DNA of 64,000 nucleotides from NCBI RefSeq assembly GCF_023856365.1, contig NC_064534.1, positions 10,684,536-10,748,535 on the forward strand, written 5' to 3'. The notes under the pieces are model-generated. The model saw only the letters and a list, made by a program, of their open reading frames with translations. It had not been told where the DNA came from and ran no database searches. Every line of letters begins with the position of its first letter. Positions within the stretch are counted from its first letter, which is position 1. The position numbers were made by a program, and so were the translations under genes. Source of the stretch: Brienomyrus brachyistius (lineage: Eukaryota > Chordata > Actinopteri > Osteoglossiformes > Mormyridae). Positions 18,867 to 29,725 of this stretch are shown here, piece after piece.

Positions 18867-21800
18867 CTGGGTACACAGAAACACACACCATCATCAACAG
18901 CATCTTCATCAGCATCATCATCACCTTGAAAGATCTTGCCGGTCAATCCTTTCTTAAGGTAACTAACCCTTCAGTTGACATGCAGGTCAAAAATGATCCA
19001 TTTCTGAGTTTAACACTGGCAATAAAACCCTAACTTACTTTTCTGAAATGACCCAAACATTCATCCATCCATCCATCCATCCATTTTCCAAACCGCTTAT
19101 ACTACTGGGTCGTGGGGGGTCCTGAGCCTATCCCGGAAGCAATGGGCACGACCTAACATTCATAACAGTTTTAAAAATTATTATTATGAAAGCTGAACAC
19201 GATCAGGGTACAAAGCTTGCCTCTGGGTCGATTTTGACCTGGTTGGTATAAACATAATCCACAGTAAAACTGAGGTTCTACTAAATTATTTATAAGAACT
19301 ATAAAAGTATAATAAACAATCTCTTGATATTTCTTCAACTGAAACATTATGTGACATTATCAGAATTTTTCACAAAATGAATCAAAGCAAGACTCTTTTT
19401 CTTGCAGGCAAGTATTGCTTTCTAACAAGGAATGGGTAACGGGGGGGAGTATTACATACTGAATCCCAGTATGCGTGGTGTGGTGGCTCAGTGGATAACA
19501 CTGTTACTGTAAATAACACCTCCTGGGATGGGAGTTTGAATCCATGGCTGTGGAGTTTGTACATTCTCCACATATTGTGTGCTTTGTTCCTACAGTCCAA
19601 TGACATGCAGTTAGGCTGATGATCATTAAATTGCCCATAGTGTATGAACGCATATCCTGTGACAAACTGGGATCCTGTCCAGGGTGTAGCCCTTCTTTGC
19701 TCCCTTTGCAGCCTGTATTAAGTCTCTAGGTCAAGCACAGCCCTGACCCGGAAGAGCAGTTAGAATACTGATTAGCTACTGCACATTTTCTCCATTAAAT
19801 TTGTCTCTTGTACCTCAATGTATCCATCTTCCCCTATATCTCAGCAGCCTATCTAGTGTATGTGCTGACTTCTGCCCCCTAATTCAGCAGCCCTAGCCTC
19901 CTTTCTCCTGTTCTATGTGAGGTGAGAGCACTGCATGGTCTCCTTCCTGACATAATGCTTTTATTACATCCCTTTCCCACTTCTGCACAGTCAGCATGAA
20001 CCAACAATAGCACGTCTGCAAGAAAATAATTTGAGCAGATCACAGAAGTTCAGGTATTACAGAAAAAGTTCTCTGCTAAAATATTCCCCATTGGCTTCTC
20101 TTTGAGGAAAGTTGTGATAACGATGTATAAGAAATGTCTGTCTGCTGATGGCATGCTGCTCTGTTGCCTCCCACCCTCCAGGGTTGGGGGTTTGAATCTG
20201 ACCTCCTCTCTGTTGGTGTGGAGTTTGCACGTTCTCCATGTTTCATCTAGATATCCCAGTTCTTTCCCCACAGTGCAAAGACGTGCCACTGGGCTAATTG
20301 GTATCTTTAAACTTCGCATAGTATATGAGTGTGAGTGAAAGTGTGTGTGCATGTGTGTGCATGTGTGTGCATGTGTGTGCCATGACTTTCCACACATCTA
20401 GCGCTACATGTAATGCAAGACACAGTGGCCAAGATGCCTGCAAAAACAGACGTAAGTGCAGAGCTCTAAATGCAGCAGATCACAGCTGCCCAGAGATCCT
20501 TCACAGAGGCGCCGATGGTCTCGACATGCTGTGGCGCAGCCAGAGATCCCTCACAGACTCACACACGCAAAAGCCTTTCAGTTCCCTTAATCTACGTAGC
20601 TTCACGCTATAACTCCACCTCCCAGCCGTCTTGTCAGGAAGTCCTCTGCAACAGGGGAGCGGCACCTGCATGGCCCCTGATACACGACCGACAGATGGGC
20701 CTGTGCTCACCTTAGGCAGTCTGTACTTATCTCGCAGACACGTCCTCAGTGTTGCCCTCTCTGCTTTTCTGTGCAGGAAATATGCATCTCTTTGCATCCT
20801 GGGAAGGAAGGACGGACATAGATTTAAAAAAGCCTATTCAGGCTATTCTGAGACACATGGAGCATGATGTTAAGTTGCAAATGGATTTGTTTCTGAAAAA
20901 TTCCAGAATATGCTTATTCTGTTCTGCAAATGTGAAGCAGATTTTTAAAGGGTCCTTAAAATTTTGAATATGTATAAAATTCTTTATCATTTAATGATTC
21001 TGCAGAAAATGCATTAACAGTTCAGGTTATGAAGGTTATACAGCAATTATCTGGGCATAAATGCTTGATAACTGATAAAAAGTACTTTGATGTAAATGTT
21101 AATTAAGTAATTATATAGGTGAAAAGTTATTGGCTAAGTCTCATTTAACAAGACCGTCCTGCGTACCTGCAAGAATTTTTATACATCAGTAACTCATTTG
21201 TCAGATGTGGGGATCGTCCCAGTCATTAATGAACGAATATAACCTTTCAGCTCAACAGTAAATCTTTCCATAAATTTAGTTCTGTGCTTTTCACCCTAAC
21301 ATAGAATCATTGTACCTTCATTTTTTAGTAAAAAATGGCCATTAATGCAACAAAATGTAGCAAAGCAATTATAGAATTTGCACTAATAATACAGGCCAAG
21401 CACCAGGCATAAAGTCCATCCATCCCCAGGCTATCAGGGCCTGGACTGCAGTGTCCCCAAGCGCAGTCACTGGTAATCTGCTGAACTCGGGATTACACTG
21501 GCCTGACTATGCTAGACACTTTAACCATCTATCCACCTCTGTCCACATTTGAATTCTGGCCCAAATCAGCTGTCCACTCACACTTCGCTCCCTTATTGTT
21601 TAACCCATTTGCACTGTCTTGTTTCATTTCCAGACTATATATTACTATACATACTATATTACATTATTCTGCCATGTGTGTCACCCTCTGTCCCTTTTAT
21701 ATTACATTGCACTCCGTGCCCCAGTCCCATTCTCCTTTATCCAGCAAGAGTTATATCGTTTTGTATATTTGAACATAGGCGTTGCCACCATTAAATTCAC

Positions 21801-23312
21801 ATTTCATAATTATTCGTTTGGACCCCCCCCCCACATTTTTACATAAAATATTAGTTTTATGTCAGTGTGTCCCCACCACATTTAAAATGCTTCTGACTTC
21901 CCTGTATTTGAATATATCTTAATCAGCAATGAATAAGTTCCACAGTCTGGATTCAGCCTTTTTGTAAGGAGTGTCAGACACTGATAACTAGATAACTCTT
22001 GAATCCCCAAGAACTAAAAATGAGTCAGAAAGCTTTTTAGAATTTTTATTTTTTTTTGCCAATCCAATAAGTCTCTGTGTATTAATTGAGGGGATTCTTT
22101 AAATGACAAATTTTAAATTGTGAATTTAATGATGAAGTGAATATCCGACATTTCTCTAAATACCTTTTCCATCTCCAGTTCTGAGAATAACATAGTAAAT
22201 ACACTGCTGTGACCCACGCCGATGATGGGATTTATTCACTTTCATTCTTTTTTGCTCTATATGGCAAGGATTACGAGAGCTTTAGCCTCATCTGAGTCTT
22301 CTTATGTTTGATTATATTTGCCCTCTTAACGTAGATAAATCGGTTAAGTGACTCGTTCCATCTGAGGAGAGGGATTTCGCCTTTGATCTCTGCTTCACGT
22401 GCTAGTTTCTGCACTCCTTGTAAGCAGAGAACATGTGAAGTCCATCATGAAGGTCCATATGTAAGATCTGAGGTTGGGGGGGTTAAATGCGGACATTGCT
22501 GTTCCAGTGTTATGCCTTTCGGCCTTAATGTGGGCATTTTCAGAGATCAGCTGCTGATCAGCATGGCCTGAGATTAGGGGTTTAATCTCTAGAGCTGTTT
22601 TCTGTCGGCGTATGTGTATGTGTGTCTCTGTTTGTAGGGAGGGGGGAAGGGGAATGAGTTTTTGTATACAGAAATACACATTCCATTTCTTAATGAACCA
22701 TCAGAAATATGTAATATACACAAGGGTAAATCACATTGCAGATGTGCAGCCATAAATAAATGTGATTCGAATGCAATTTAGCCACCATGAAGACTTTAGA
22801 AATGTCTGTCAATGGAAGAACATAAATGCCACACTAAATATGATTGTGCCCATCGACATAAGACCTATAATGATGCCAAATTAAATATTGGTGGTACAAA
22901 TGCCGATCCCCCCTATCTAATTATGCTCTTTAAACATCTAACTATGGTGTAACATCAGAATGTTACTTGAAAACCAACTTTCGAAGTCTTTATTAAAAAT
23001 AAAATGCAGCTTTTTGGACAGAATATTTAAAATAAACTAAATCAAAAACTGAGATCAAGAATTAGCTATAATTCACGATGCCGTGCATCAAGCAGAGTTT
23101 GGCTCCATTCCTGCCCCGAACCGTGAGGGTGGATGCACTGGCACTTACTTCTCCTCCACTACCTGCTTCTGGTACTCCTCATACTCCTCCCGCGTCATGC
23201 CCGCGGCAGCGGCTGGGTCGGACGGGGTGGTTTCTTCTGTCTTCTCCTTCTCTCCGCCGAGGCCCATGCTCTTCAGAGGGTTTCCGACCATACTCTTGAT
23301 GAGGAACGCCAT
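18639..23312 (-). CDS. cplx4: cplx4 (complexin-4), complete coding region
   Basis: Complexin binds the assembled SNARE complex and controls vesicle fusion; types 3 and 4 act at retinal ribbon synapses. Three coding exons: 23149-23312, 20711-20798 and 18639-18866, all GT-AG with matching phases, giving 159 residues (human CPLX4, as I recall, is about 160). Recognised segments: N-terminal [17 protein letters not shown]; the accessory helix [18 protein letters not shown]; the central SNARE-binding helix [20 protein letters not shown]; then [17 protein letters not shown], an acidic run, [20 protein letters not shown] and the C-terminal CAAX box CLIM. The last means a prenylated membrane anchor, the hallmark of complexins 3/4. 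IQMAGDDVD and QNLQNMDL favour type 4 over type 3. Confidence 0.93.
19065..19154 (-). mobile_element. 5'-truncated SINE with (CCAT)n tail
   Basis: 90 bp of the same SINE family as 28921-29252, tail at the left so it lies on the - strand, in a cplx4 intron. It is flanked by the 9-bp repeat aacattcat at 19056-19064 and 19155-19163, a target duplication typical of LINE-driven insertion. Confidence 0.85.
19485..19670 (+). mobile_element. Old tRNA-derived SINE
   Basis: It has a tRNA-like head (gtggctcagtggataacac as box A, gtttgaatcc as box B) and the conserved fish SINE core (gagtttgtacattctcc, cagtccaatgacatgc, attgcccatagtgtatgaa). Diverged; no target duplication found. Confidence 0.7.
20165..20338 (+). 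mobile_element. Old SINE fragment (core and 3' part)
   Basis: Same core as the SINE at 19485 (gtttgaatc, gagtttgcacgttctcc, cacagtgcaaagacgtgcc) but lacking the head. It runs straight into a GTGTGTGCAT repeat. Confidence 0.65.
20339..20380 (+). repeat. (GTGTGTGCAT)n microsatellite
   Basis: About four units of a 10-nt repeat directly after a SINE 3' part, in a cplx4 intron. Confidence 0.8.
20711..20798 (-). CDS. cplx4: cplx4 coding exon 2 (SNARE-binding helix)
   Basis: 88 nt from the acceptor cttcccag to the donor aag|gtgagc. It encodes [20 protein letters not shown] and LRDKYRLPK. This central helix lies in the groove of the SNARE bundle in all complexins. Confidence 0.93.
20799..23148 (-). 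other. cplx4 intron 1, nothing recognised
   Basis: About 2.35 kb without coding signal. There is a poly(C) run near 21823. No transposon I can name. Confidence 0.4.
23149..23312 (-). CDS. cplx4: cplx4 coding exon 1
   Basis: ATG at 23312-23310, 54 codons plus two bases, donor aa|gtaagt. It encodes the N-terminus and accessory helix. No further upstream in-frame start is evident; any 5'UTR exon is unlocated. Confidence 0.92.
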
Positions 23313-24590
23313 GGCGTTTTCTATATAGATGGATGGTGTGTTCCTTAGCTAAAACTGATGTCTTTCTTTCCAAGGCACCGTTCCTTGCAGAGGAGTCCAG
23401 CGAGAGACCAGGTAACCAACCGACTGCTCGCTGGACCAAGGACACACTGACATCTGAAGCCAAAAAAGGAGAGAGGCAGTCATACCAAAGCCATAATCTG
23501 GATTAAACCTCTCAATCTATTTGTCCCTGAGGCAGATGGTGTTGTTTCTATATAAAAGAAAACAGTTAAAAAGTCACCCTGTGAAAAATATCATCCCATA
23601 CGAATTGATATTAGGTGTGTAAATCACTCATTTCTTTCACATTTTTTGCTGGTGTTGGTTTGCCTCCTTTCCTTTGGTAGGAACAAGGAAGGAACCGGCC
23701 TGTGCACCAGACCAGAAAGATGTAGACGTAGGCAGATCCAAGGGGCACCAGCATCCCCCTGACATGCTCTTCTGCTTCCAGCCATGTTTTCAGCACGATG
23801 GGGGTGAAGACATGAGAACATTGACAAGTTGGAGGTTATGTCATGATGGTATATAAATAGCACGATTTTAGTCAGGGAGTGCGAAACCTTTTATTTCACT
23901 TTGCACCCTCAGGAGGTGTGGAAGAGAAAGACACAGAGGAATATAAAAAATAATGGGGGGGGGGAGCAAAAAAACCCCCAGTGCTGCTTATAAGAGAATA
24001 TGGACACAAAAATGCAGTGAAAGTCGTGGATGCTGCGGCTGGGAGATGCTTGGTTTTTAACCTATATTCCTAAAAATAAACATAACCCAGCCCTGCATCA
24101 GCAAAATCTGCTCTAAAGTGAGATGCTGCACTTGTGATGCAAATGGCACCGATGTTCTACAAGCGCTGAGATTAATCAGATTAGGTTCATTTTATCAAGA
24201 CTGGGTGAGTGTGTTTCTTTGTGGGTTTGGCATCAGCTGGACAGCACCTCATAAAGAAGAACCTCTCTCCTGCGTGAGCCTGGTCATGTTCCAGTTTGTG
24301 TATGACCAGCCTATCCCAGAATTAATCCCCAATAAACCCTGGCACAGGTCTAAGAACGGAACACTTACCACTTAACTGGATTAAAAAGTGAGCCAATTGT
24401 TTTTGCAGTTTATGCAGGAGAAGCCCGATTTAAGTTTGGGGAAAAGTAGAATTTGCATATCTTTTTAGGTAAGTCTTTAAGAGAGCATACTAATAGTTAA
24501 TATATAAGAAGGCAAACTGGCTAGATAAAGCAAGGACTACCAACTAAAGACAGATCGACACTTACAGAGACTTTTACATACTATTTAATT
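23313..24590. other. Upstream of cplx4, no gene recognised
   Basis: It should include the cplx4 promoter and 5'UTR, but no TATA box or upstream exon could be fixed. Short ORFs here show no recognisable protein. Confidence 0.35.
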
Positions 24591-25270
24591 AGGGGTGTAA
24601 CAGTACACAAAATTCACAGTTTGGTATCAACCATGGTTTTGGGTTTGCGGTGTGGTGCAGTTTCAGTACTGCAGGCAAAACAGAATTTGTTTTGAAATTT
24701 ATTAATAAAGATGTAAACAAACACAATTAGGAACAGGTGAACTAATGGCAGTGTGCCTGTCAGCGTGTCTGAATGACAAAACCTAATAGATGCTTATTTG
24801 AAAATTGTAAACATAAATAGGCCCATGCAAAGTTAATTAATCAAAAATATAACATCATAACAATTATCCATCCATTATCTGTACCCACTTGTCCTATTCA
24901 GGGTCGCGGCATAACAATTATATTGAACAAAATCCCATCTAAATCTTGTGTACTCTACTGTTGAACATGATTGTATATTTATTGAGATTCGGTATAACAG
25001 AGCTTACATACAGTTTTGATCTTGTTAATTACTCTCTCTTCAGTGCTGGTTCCCTTTATTGGAAATCCAGAATATTCCAAAACTGGAGATTATGACTGAC
25101 TGTAATCAGCATTAGCCATAATCAGCATAAGGTCTCCACTGTTGAACATCTACTTTTGAATTTAGGTTTCGTCAGTGTCAGTAAAAGTCTTCATTTGTTT
25201 CATTGTGTGTACTGAACCAAAAATGATGTTCTGAACTGTACATGACGAGAACGTGTACCGTTACACCCTA
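24591..25270. mobile_element. Non-autonomous hAT-type transposon
   Basis: The termini are inverted: aggggtgtaacagtacac at the left, and the right end read backwards gives tagggtgtaacggtacac. No transposase ORF. The flanking target duplication is unclear. A very short SINE is nested at 24868-24909. Confidence 0.7.
24868..24909 (-). mobile_element. 42-bp SINE tail insertion
   Basis: ccatccattatctgtaccca.. to gggtcgcgg, the 3' tail of the (CCAT)n SINE, flanked by perfect 12-bp repeats cataacaattat at 24856-24867 and 24910-24921. Nested in the hAT element at 24591-25270. Confidence 0.85.
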
Positions 25271-27535
25271 AGTAACATGTAATGTTTACTAAATATATGT
25301 CCTAACTTTAAATAGAATGGTAACTTTGTGATTTACATGTGTCATAGTGTATAATTGTGAAATAGAAAATGACTTTTGTAACTGATAAAGTGATGAGAGC
25401 ACAACCGGCTAGTCCGTGGGCTGCTTACGGCGTATCACAGCTCCGTCTTCTGGTATCGCAATACGAAATGGTGGACGTTTGTACTGCGGCTTCGGTTTGA
25501 GAATCATTACACTCTTACTATTTATGTACCTACTTGGTCTTCTGGCAGGATATCTACGAAAGGCCCTTTGAGAACTGCTAGAAGGGAGGAAATTATGTAA
25601 AAAGGATGTGTTTTGGAAACCTCTTGCAGAAATGTTCGCTTTTTATTTTGGTGACAATCCAGATCCCAAAGAGCCGGGGCTGTGGGGGCTGATATGCACA
25701 CCCCAGCTCGCCAGTCGCCCCTCAGCTACCCAGAGGAGGGACTGAATGACCTTGGGCTGCAAGCCTTTCAATGGGGACTCAGATCAGAGAGACTGTATTA
25801 GCAGAAGGAAGGCAGGAAGACAATGACACTTTACCAACTGTGCTTCCCCAAAGGGGTGGACAGCGATATCTGCAAAGTTGCAGCTCGTCATACCTCCCAT
25901 TCTTGGGAAGCAGCATCTTCAGCTACAAGAATGTCCCCAATGAGCAGGAGTTCTGGCTGGCAAACAGCCAGTACCGGTGTATTATGGGGAGGGTCTGCAC
26001 CACTGCCCAGGGGACGATGCTAGACCTAGGAGAGAGGCTGCTCTAGCTGCTGTCCAGCTCATTAGCATTGGAAGGGAGATGAGAGCTGCCAAGGTGGTGG
26101 TACTGATGCCCGCAGGTGCCAGATTTTTCTGGGGAGGGTGTCTGTCACCAGGGGCTCATCACGCCGACAGACTGACCGGCAGGAGCAGCAGCTGCTGAGT
26201 GAGCACTCAGCCCAGGCAGGACGGTAGTCAGTCGTAGGGGCAGAAGATGGATAAGGGGTAAGGACCAGCTGGTCAGGGCTTGAAAAGAGACAACATGGAC
26301 AGGGGGGAAGGGTCCTGTGGCAACAAAGCTGGGAAGGGTTAATAAAGGACAAGAAAGACATACTGAATATATTGCTCTGTGCCCATGCCGACATCTGTGA
26401 TGATGCCTGTGGTGCAGAGGGCACTCAGACCGACCCAGTCCAGCATGCCGTCAATGCTAGACACATACTGCCATCCATCCACTAGCTGCCACTCACCAAG
26501 ATGGACGACTTAGAAGATGCAAGATATGGCATAATCAGGCATCCTCTAAACATCCTGCCGCCTATGGGTACCAGCTGTCTTGGTGAAGAAGGACGACAGC
26601 TGGCACCATGTTGGCCAAAGCTGGCCGAGCACCATCGCGCGGCCAGGTTCCTACCCGCTACCCTCGTTTGCTCCAGGTGAAGAAGACCGGTATTCTTCCT
26701 GGGGCAGGGGCTGTACTGCTGAGTCTTTGCCATTTCTGCCTTTATCTATGTAGCACTACTTTCACCATGTTATGGACCACCTACAGGTACCGGCACAGCC
26801 CCCGCACACGGGACGCCCGGCTCTCCTTTGATCTCCATCTTCAGTAGCTTCCTGAACACCAGCCCTACTGGCAAGTGGATCTCCTGCCCAAAAGGACGCA
26901 TGACTGAGATTAACCCAGTGGATTCCTGCATGGACAAAGTGTAAGTACTGCACTGTTTGCTTTATTCCCCCCGCATCTGCCCCCTTTCTGACAAAACCAA
27001 TAAAACTGTACTAGATACATAAAACAAAAGGCAGATGTGTAGATTCTAGTACCCTGTTTGTTACAATAGCTAGGATCTGCTCACACTTGGTTGCTGCTTT
27101 AATTCTGCTGTTGATAATGTATCAGAAAAGTACATGGTGCTTTACTAACTCCACATTCAACAGCTTGTGTTTTATTAAGCGTTGGGTATAGTCTTATAAT
27201 ATTCATAATTTATAAATTAGACCAGGTTTTACTACCAGTATGGTCCAGACTCGGCTGTTTCATAATGACTGTTAATTTCACATTGTTTTTTGTCTGTCTC
27301 GAGCGTCAGCAGTCCCTTGTTCATCCCCTGCCTCTTACTCAGCAAACCGATCAGTCTTCTTTCTTTTTTAAATATGACCGCGAGGCATGAGGGAAGTGGT
27401 GAGAGTTCGGGGCGGAGCTGATTTGGGGCGTGGGATCTCTCTGGCAGTTAGATGATTTAAGTCGAGGTGCGGATGACGTATCTGTCAGCAGATGTGAGGA
27501 AACAGTTAATTACAGCTGGTGAGTGAAAGCACAGG
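25271..27535. other. Unassigned intergenic DNA
   Basis: No gene recognised. The part at 25640-26950 has balanced base composition and several short ORFs on both strands. It could be a decayed retroelement, but I cannot match a domain. Confidence 0.3.
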
Positions 27536-27745
27536 ATGGCACAGACGCGGTTTGCGCTGCGACGCGTTGCACTTCTTTGGATGTTCCTCGTGGCTATAAT
27601 CACATTAAAGGACTTAATTTATTTACTAACAAACTTCCAGTTTCAGCCTTCAACTAACCATGACCTTTTTAATATATTAGCCAGCAGCACAAAGCTGGTA
27701 ATTACTCAATGTGACCACACCATTTACCATCACAAGTGGGCTTGA
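27536..27745 (+). CDS. Small ORF with possible signal-anchor, doubtful
   Basis: A 69-residue ORF beginning MAQTRFALRRVALLWMFLVA, a basic start followed by a hydrophobic stretch like a signal anchor, in a locally GC-richer spot. The rest shows nothing recognisable and no downstream exon was found. It may be chance or the first exon of a lost gene. Confidence 0.15.
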   Translation: MAQTRFALRRVALLWMFLVAIITLKDLIYLLTNFQFQPSTNHDLFNILASSTKLVITQCDHTIYHHKWA

Positions 27746-27870
27746 ATGAAAGCTACTAGGTTAGGTTTCCTGTCAGAAGGTCCACTTCAGTATTCCTTAG
27801 CCTAATGAACACTTCAAGAAACCTGATAGTTCCTTTCATGAGTCGAATCCTTGATTTGAAGGCCCTAAAG

Positions 27871-28034
27871 CAGTGTTTTCCAATACGGTTCTCCGGGATC
27901 CACAGTCAGTCAATGTTTTTGTCCCTAGAAGCTCCCTGTCAGACAGTCCACATTTTAGCTCCCCATAGGGAGCTTAGAGGGAGCAAAAATGCGGACTGTC
28001 TGAGGGTCCCCGAGGACTGGACTGGGAAACATTG
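27871..28034. mobile_element. hAT-type MITE, 164 bp
   Basis: Inverted ends: cagtgttttccaatacgg at the left; the right end read backwards is caatgtttcccagtccag. It is nearly palindromic throughout, with no coding capacity. The 8-bp target duplication ccctaaag flanks it at 27863-27870 and 28035-28042. Relatives are at 317 and 62115. Confidence 0.9.
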
Positions 28035-28545
28035 CCCTAAAGTAGGGGTCCCTAACCACCGGGCTGCGGACCGGTACTGGGCCATGGAGCATCTAAGAGG
28101 GTCTAGCTGCAAACGACTGTAGCGTGGAGCTCCAAATACGTCACCTCCACAGGAAACACGTCATCTTTAAGTACGTAAAGTGGAGCTCTGGTTAGGGTTA
28201 AGGTTAGAGTTTATTTGCTGTAACACAGAGTTAAGGTCACGTGTTTCCTGTGGAGGTGAGCTCCACTCTACAGGCGTCTGCAGCAGGACCCTTCTCGGAG
28301 CATTTTGTCTCGGGCCGCGGCGAATGGATAACAGAGGCTGTTTTATTTTGGAAAACTCTTCCATCTGTGGCTCATAGGTGGCGATAAGGCAACACACTTG
28401 GTGATTACAGTAATAGTGAACTCGCTTATAACGGAATATCCTCTATAATGGACGAGGTCCGCTGATCGCGGCCTTGCGCCTGTAAGAACATGCAGAAAAA
28501 GCATCGGATATAGTGGACTCGCAGAAAACGGACAAACAATCTGGT

Positions 28546-28850
28546 CCCCAGGGCAGCTTTTAGCTGTAATTTTTTTCAGTAATAACGGACATGCAGGCTC
28601 CGCCTATGAGGCGCGTGCCGGTGATATCCAGCTGTAGTTTTGTTCGCTATAATGGACATGCAGGCTCCGCCTACAAGGCGCGTGGCGTGCCGGTGATATC
28701 CAGCTGTAGTTTTGTTCGCTATAACGGACATGCAGGCTCCGCCTATAAGGCGCGTGGCGTGCCGGTGATATCCAGCTGTAGTTTTGTTCGCTATAACAGA
28801 CATGCAGGCTCCGCCTACAAGGCGCATGGCGTGCCGGTGATATCCAGTGC
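28546..28850 (+). repeat. 72-bp minisatellite inside the pogo element
   Basis: Four units, with atgcaggctccgcct starting at 28591, 28658, 28730 and 28802 (spacing 67, 72, 72). The first unit lacks 5 bp. Each unit carries ttcgctataacgga, similar to the element's own terminus. Confidence 0.9.
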
Positions 28851-28920
28851 AGATACGCAGTCGAGATTATTAATAGTCACGCATCTGCTCAGGTAAAGTT
28901 GGATTACTACATGTACAATA

Positions 28921-29252
28921 TCCATCCATCCCTACATTTTCCAAACAACTTATCCTACTGGGTCACAGGGGGTCCGGAGCCTGTCCTGGAAGCAATGGGC
29001 ACGAGGCAGGGAACAACCCAAGATGGGGGGCCAACCCATCGCAGAGCACACTCACACACCATTCACTCACATATGCATTCCTACAGGCAATTTAGCAACT
29101 CCAATTAGCCTCAGCATGTCTTTGGACTGTGGGGGGAAACCGGAGTACCCGGAGGAAACCCCAAGACGACATGGGGAGAACATGCAAACTCCACACACAT
29201 GTGACCCAGGCGGAGACTCGAACAGTGCTAACCACTGCACTACTATGCCGCC
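28921..29252 (-). mobile_element. Near-complete tRNA-derived SINE, nested
   Basis: On the - strand the head is GGCGGCATAGTAGTGCAGTG then GTTAGCACT (tRNA box A), then the fish SINE core (gagtttgcatgttctcc, cacagtccaaagacatgc) and a GGAT-repeat tail. About 20 bp before box B appear deleted. Perfect 16-bp target duplication actacatgtacaatat flanks it at 28906-28921 and 29253-29268; edges are uncertain by a base. It is inserted in the pogo element. Confidence 0.9.
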
Positions 29253-29725
29253 ACTACATGTACAATATAATAATCTATTCCACAAGTGTGTCTGCTGGGG
29301 TGTGGATGTGAGTAAATGGTGTCCTGTAGTTGTATTCTGGGCATACAGCAACTCTGGATATAACAGACTGTTTTGCCAGGTCTGAAGTCCATTATAATTG
29401 GATTTTACTGTAGTTAAATATCACATACCTCATTATCTTTGTTACACATCTCCACTCCCCCCCCCCCAACCCAGCTCCTAAGAAGGAAACAAGCTCAGGA
29501 CTCCCACTAATTCAGTGAGATGGTTAGTTGCATTTTTATGCACTTAATTGTTTTTAGTTGTTTTTATACCGGTCCGTGAAAATATTGTTTTACATGAAAT
29601 TGATTCATGTCGCAAGAAAGGTTGGGGACCGTTACACGTCTCCCCTCCACCCCCAATCTGCAGAAATGCTAATGGAATAATACCGGTTCGTGGTGGCAAA
29701 AAGGTTGGGGACCACTGCCCTAAAG

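Larger units (their letters stand above)
28408..29410. mobile_element. pogo/Tc1-type element nested in the hAT
   Basis: It begins CAGTAATAGTGAACTCGCTT and ends (read backwards) CAGTAAAATCCAATTATAAT, flanked by TA on both sides (28406-28407 and 29411-29412), as for pogo/Tc1-mariner. No transposase ORF. The TIR-like motif tataacgga recurs in an internal tandem repeat. Confidence 0.72.
28043..29717. mobile_element. hAT-type element carrying nested insertions
   Basis: The ends are inverted: left taggggtccctaacc, right end read backwards cagtggtccccaacc. Flanked by ccctaaag at 28035-28042 and 29718-29725, an 8-bp target duplication typical of hAT. No transposase ORF. It contains a pogo-type element at 28408-29410, which itself contains a SINE. 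Internal CCGG-rich ends (ccgggctgcggaccggtac) resemble hAT elements known from vertebrates. Confidence 0.88.

Noticed and set aside
23313..23340. ctatatag just before the cplx4 ATG as a TATA box
   Set aside because: It lies only about 10-20 bp from the start codon, too close to leave a normal 5'UTR.
25771..26733. Cluster of short ORFs on both strands
   Set aside because: No domain, splice pattern or codon signal; left as unassigned DNA.
28576..28827. ORF with repeated peptide units in both strands
   Set aside because: A by-product of the 72-bp minisatellite; frame and stops simply follow the repeat.
28546..28850. CRISPR-like array of direct repeats
   Set aside because: Spacers are not unique, the whole 72-bp unit repeats, and the genome is vertebrate.
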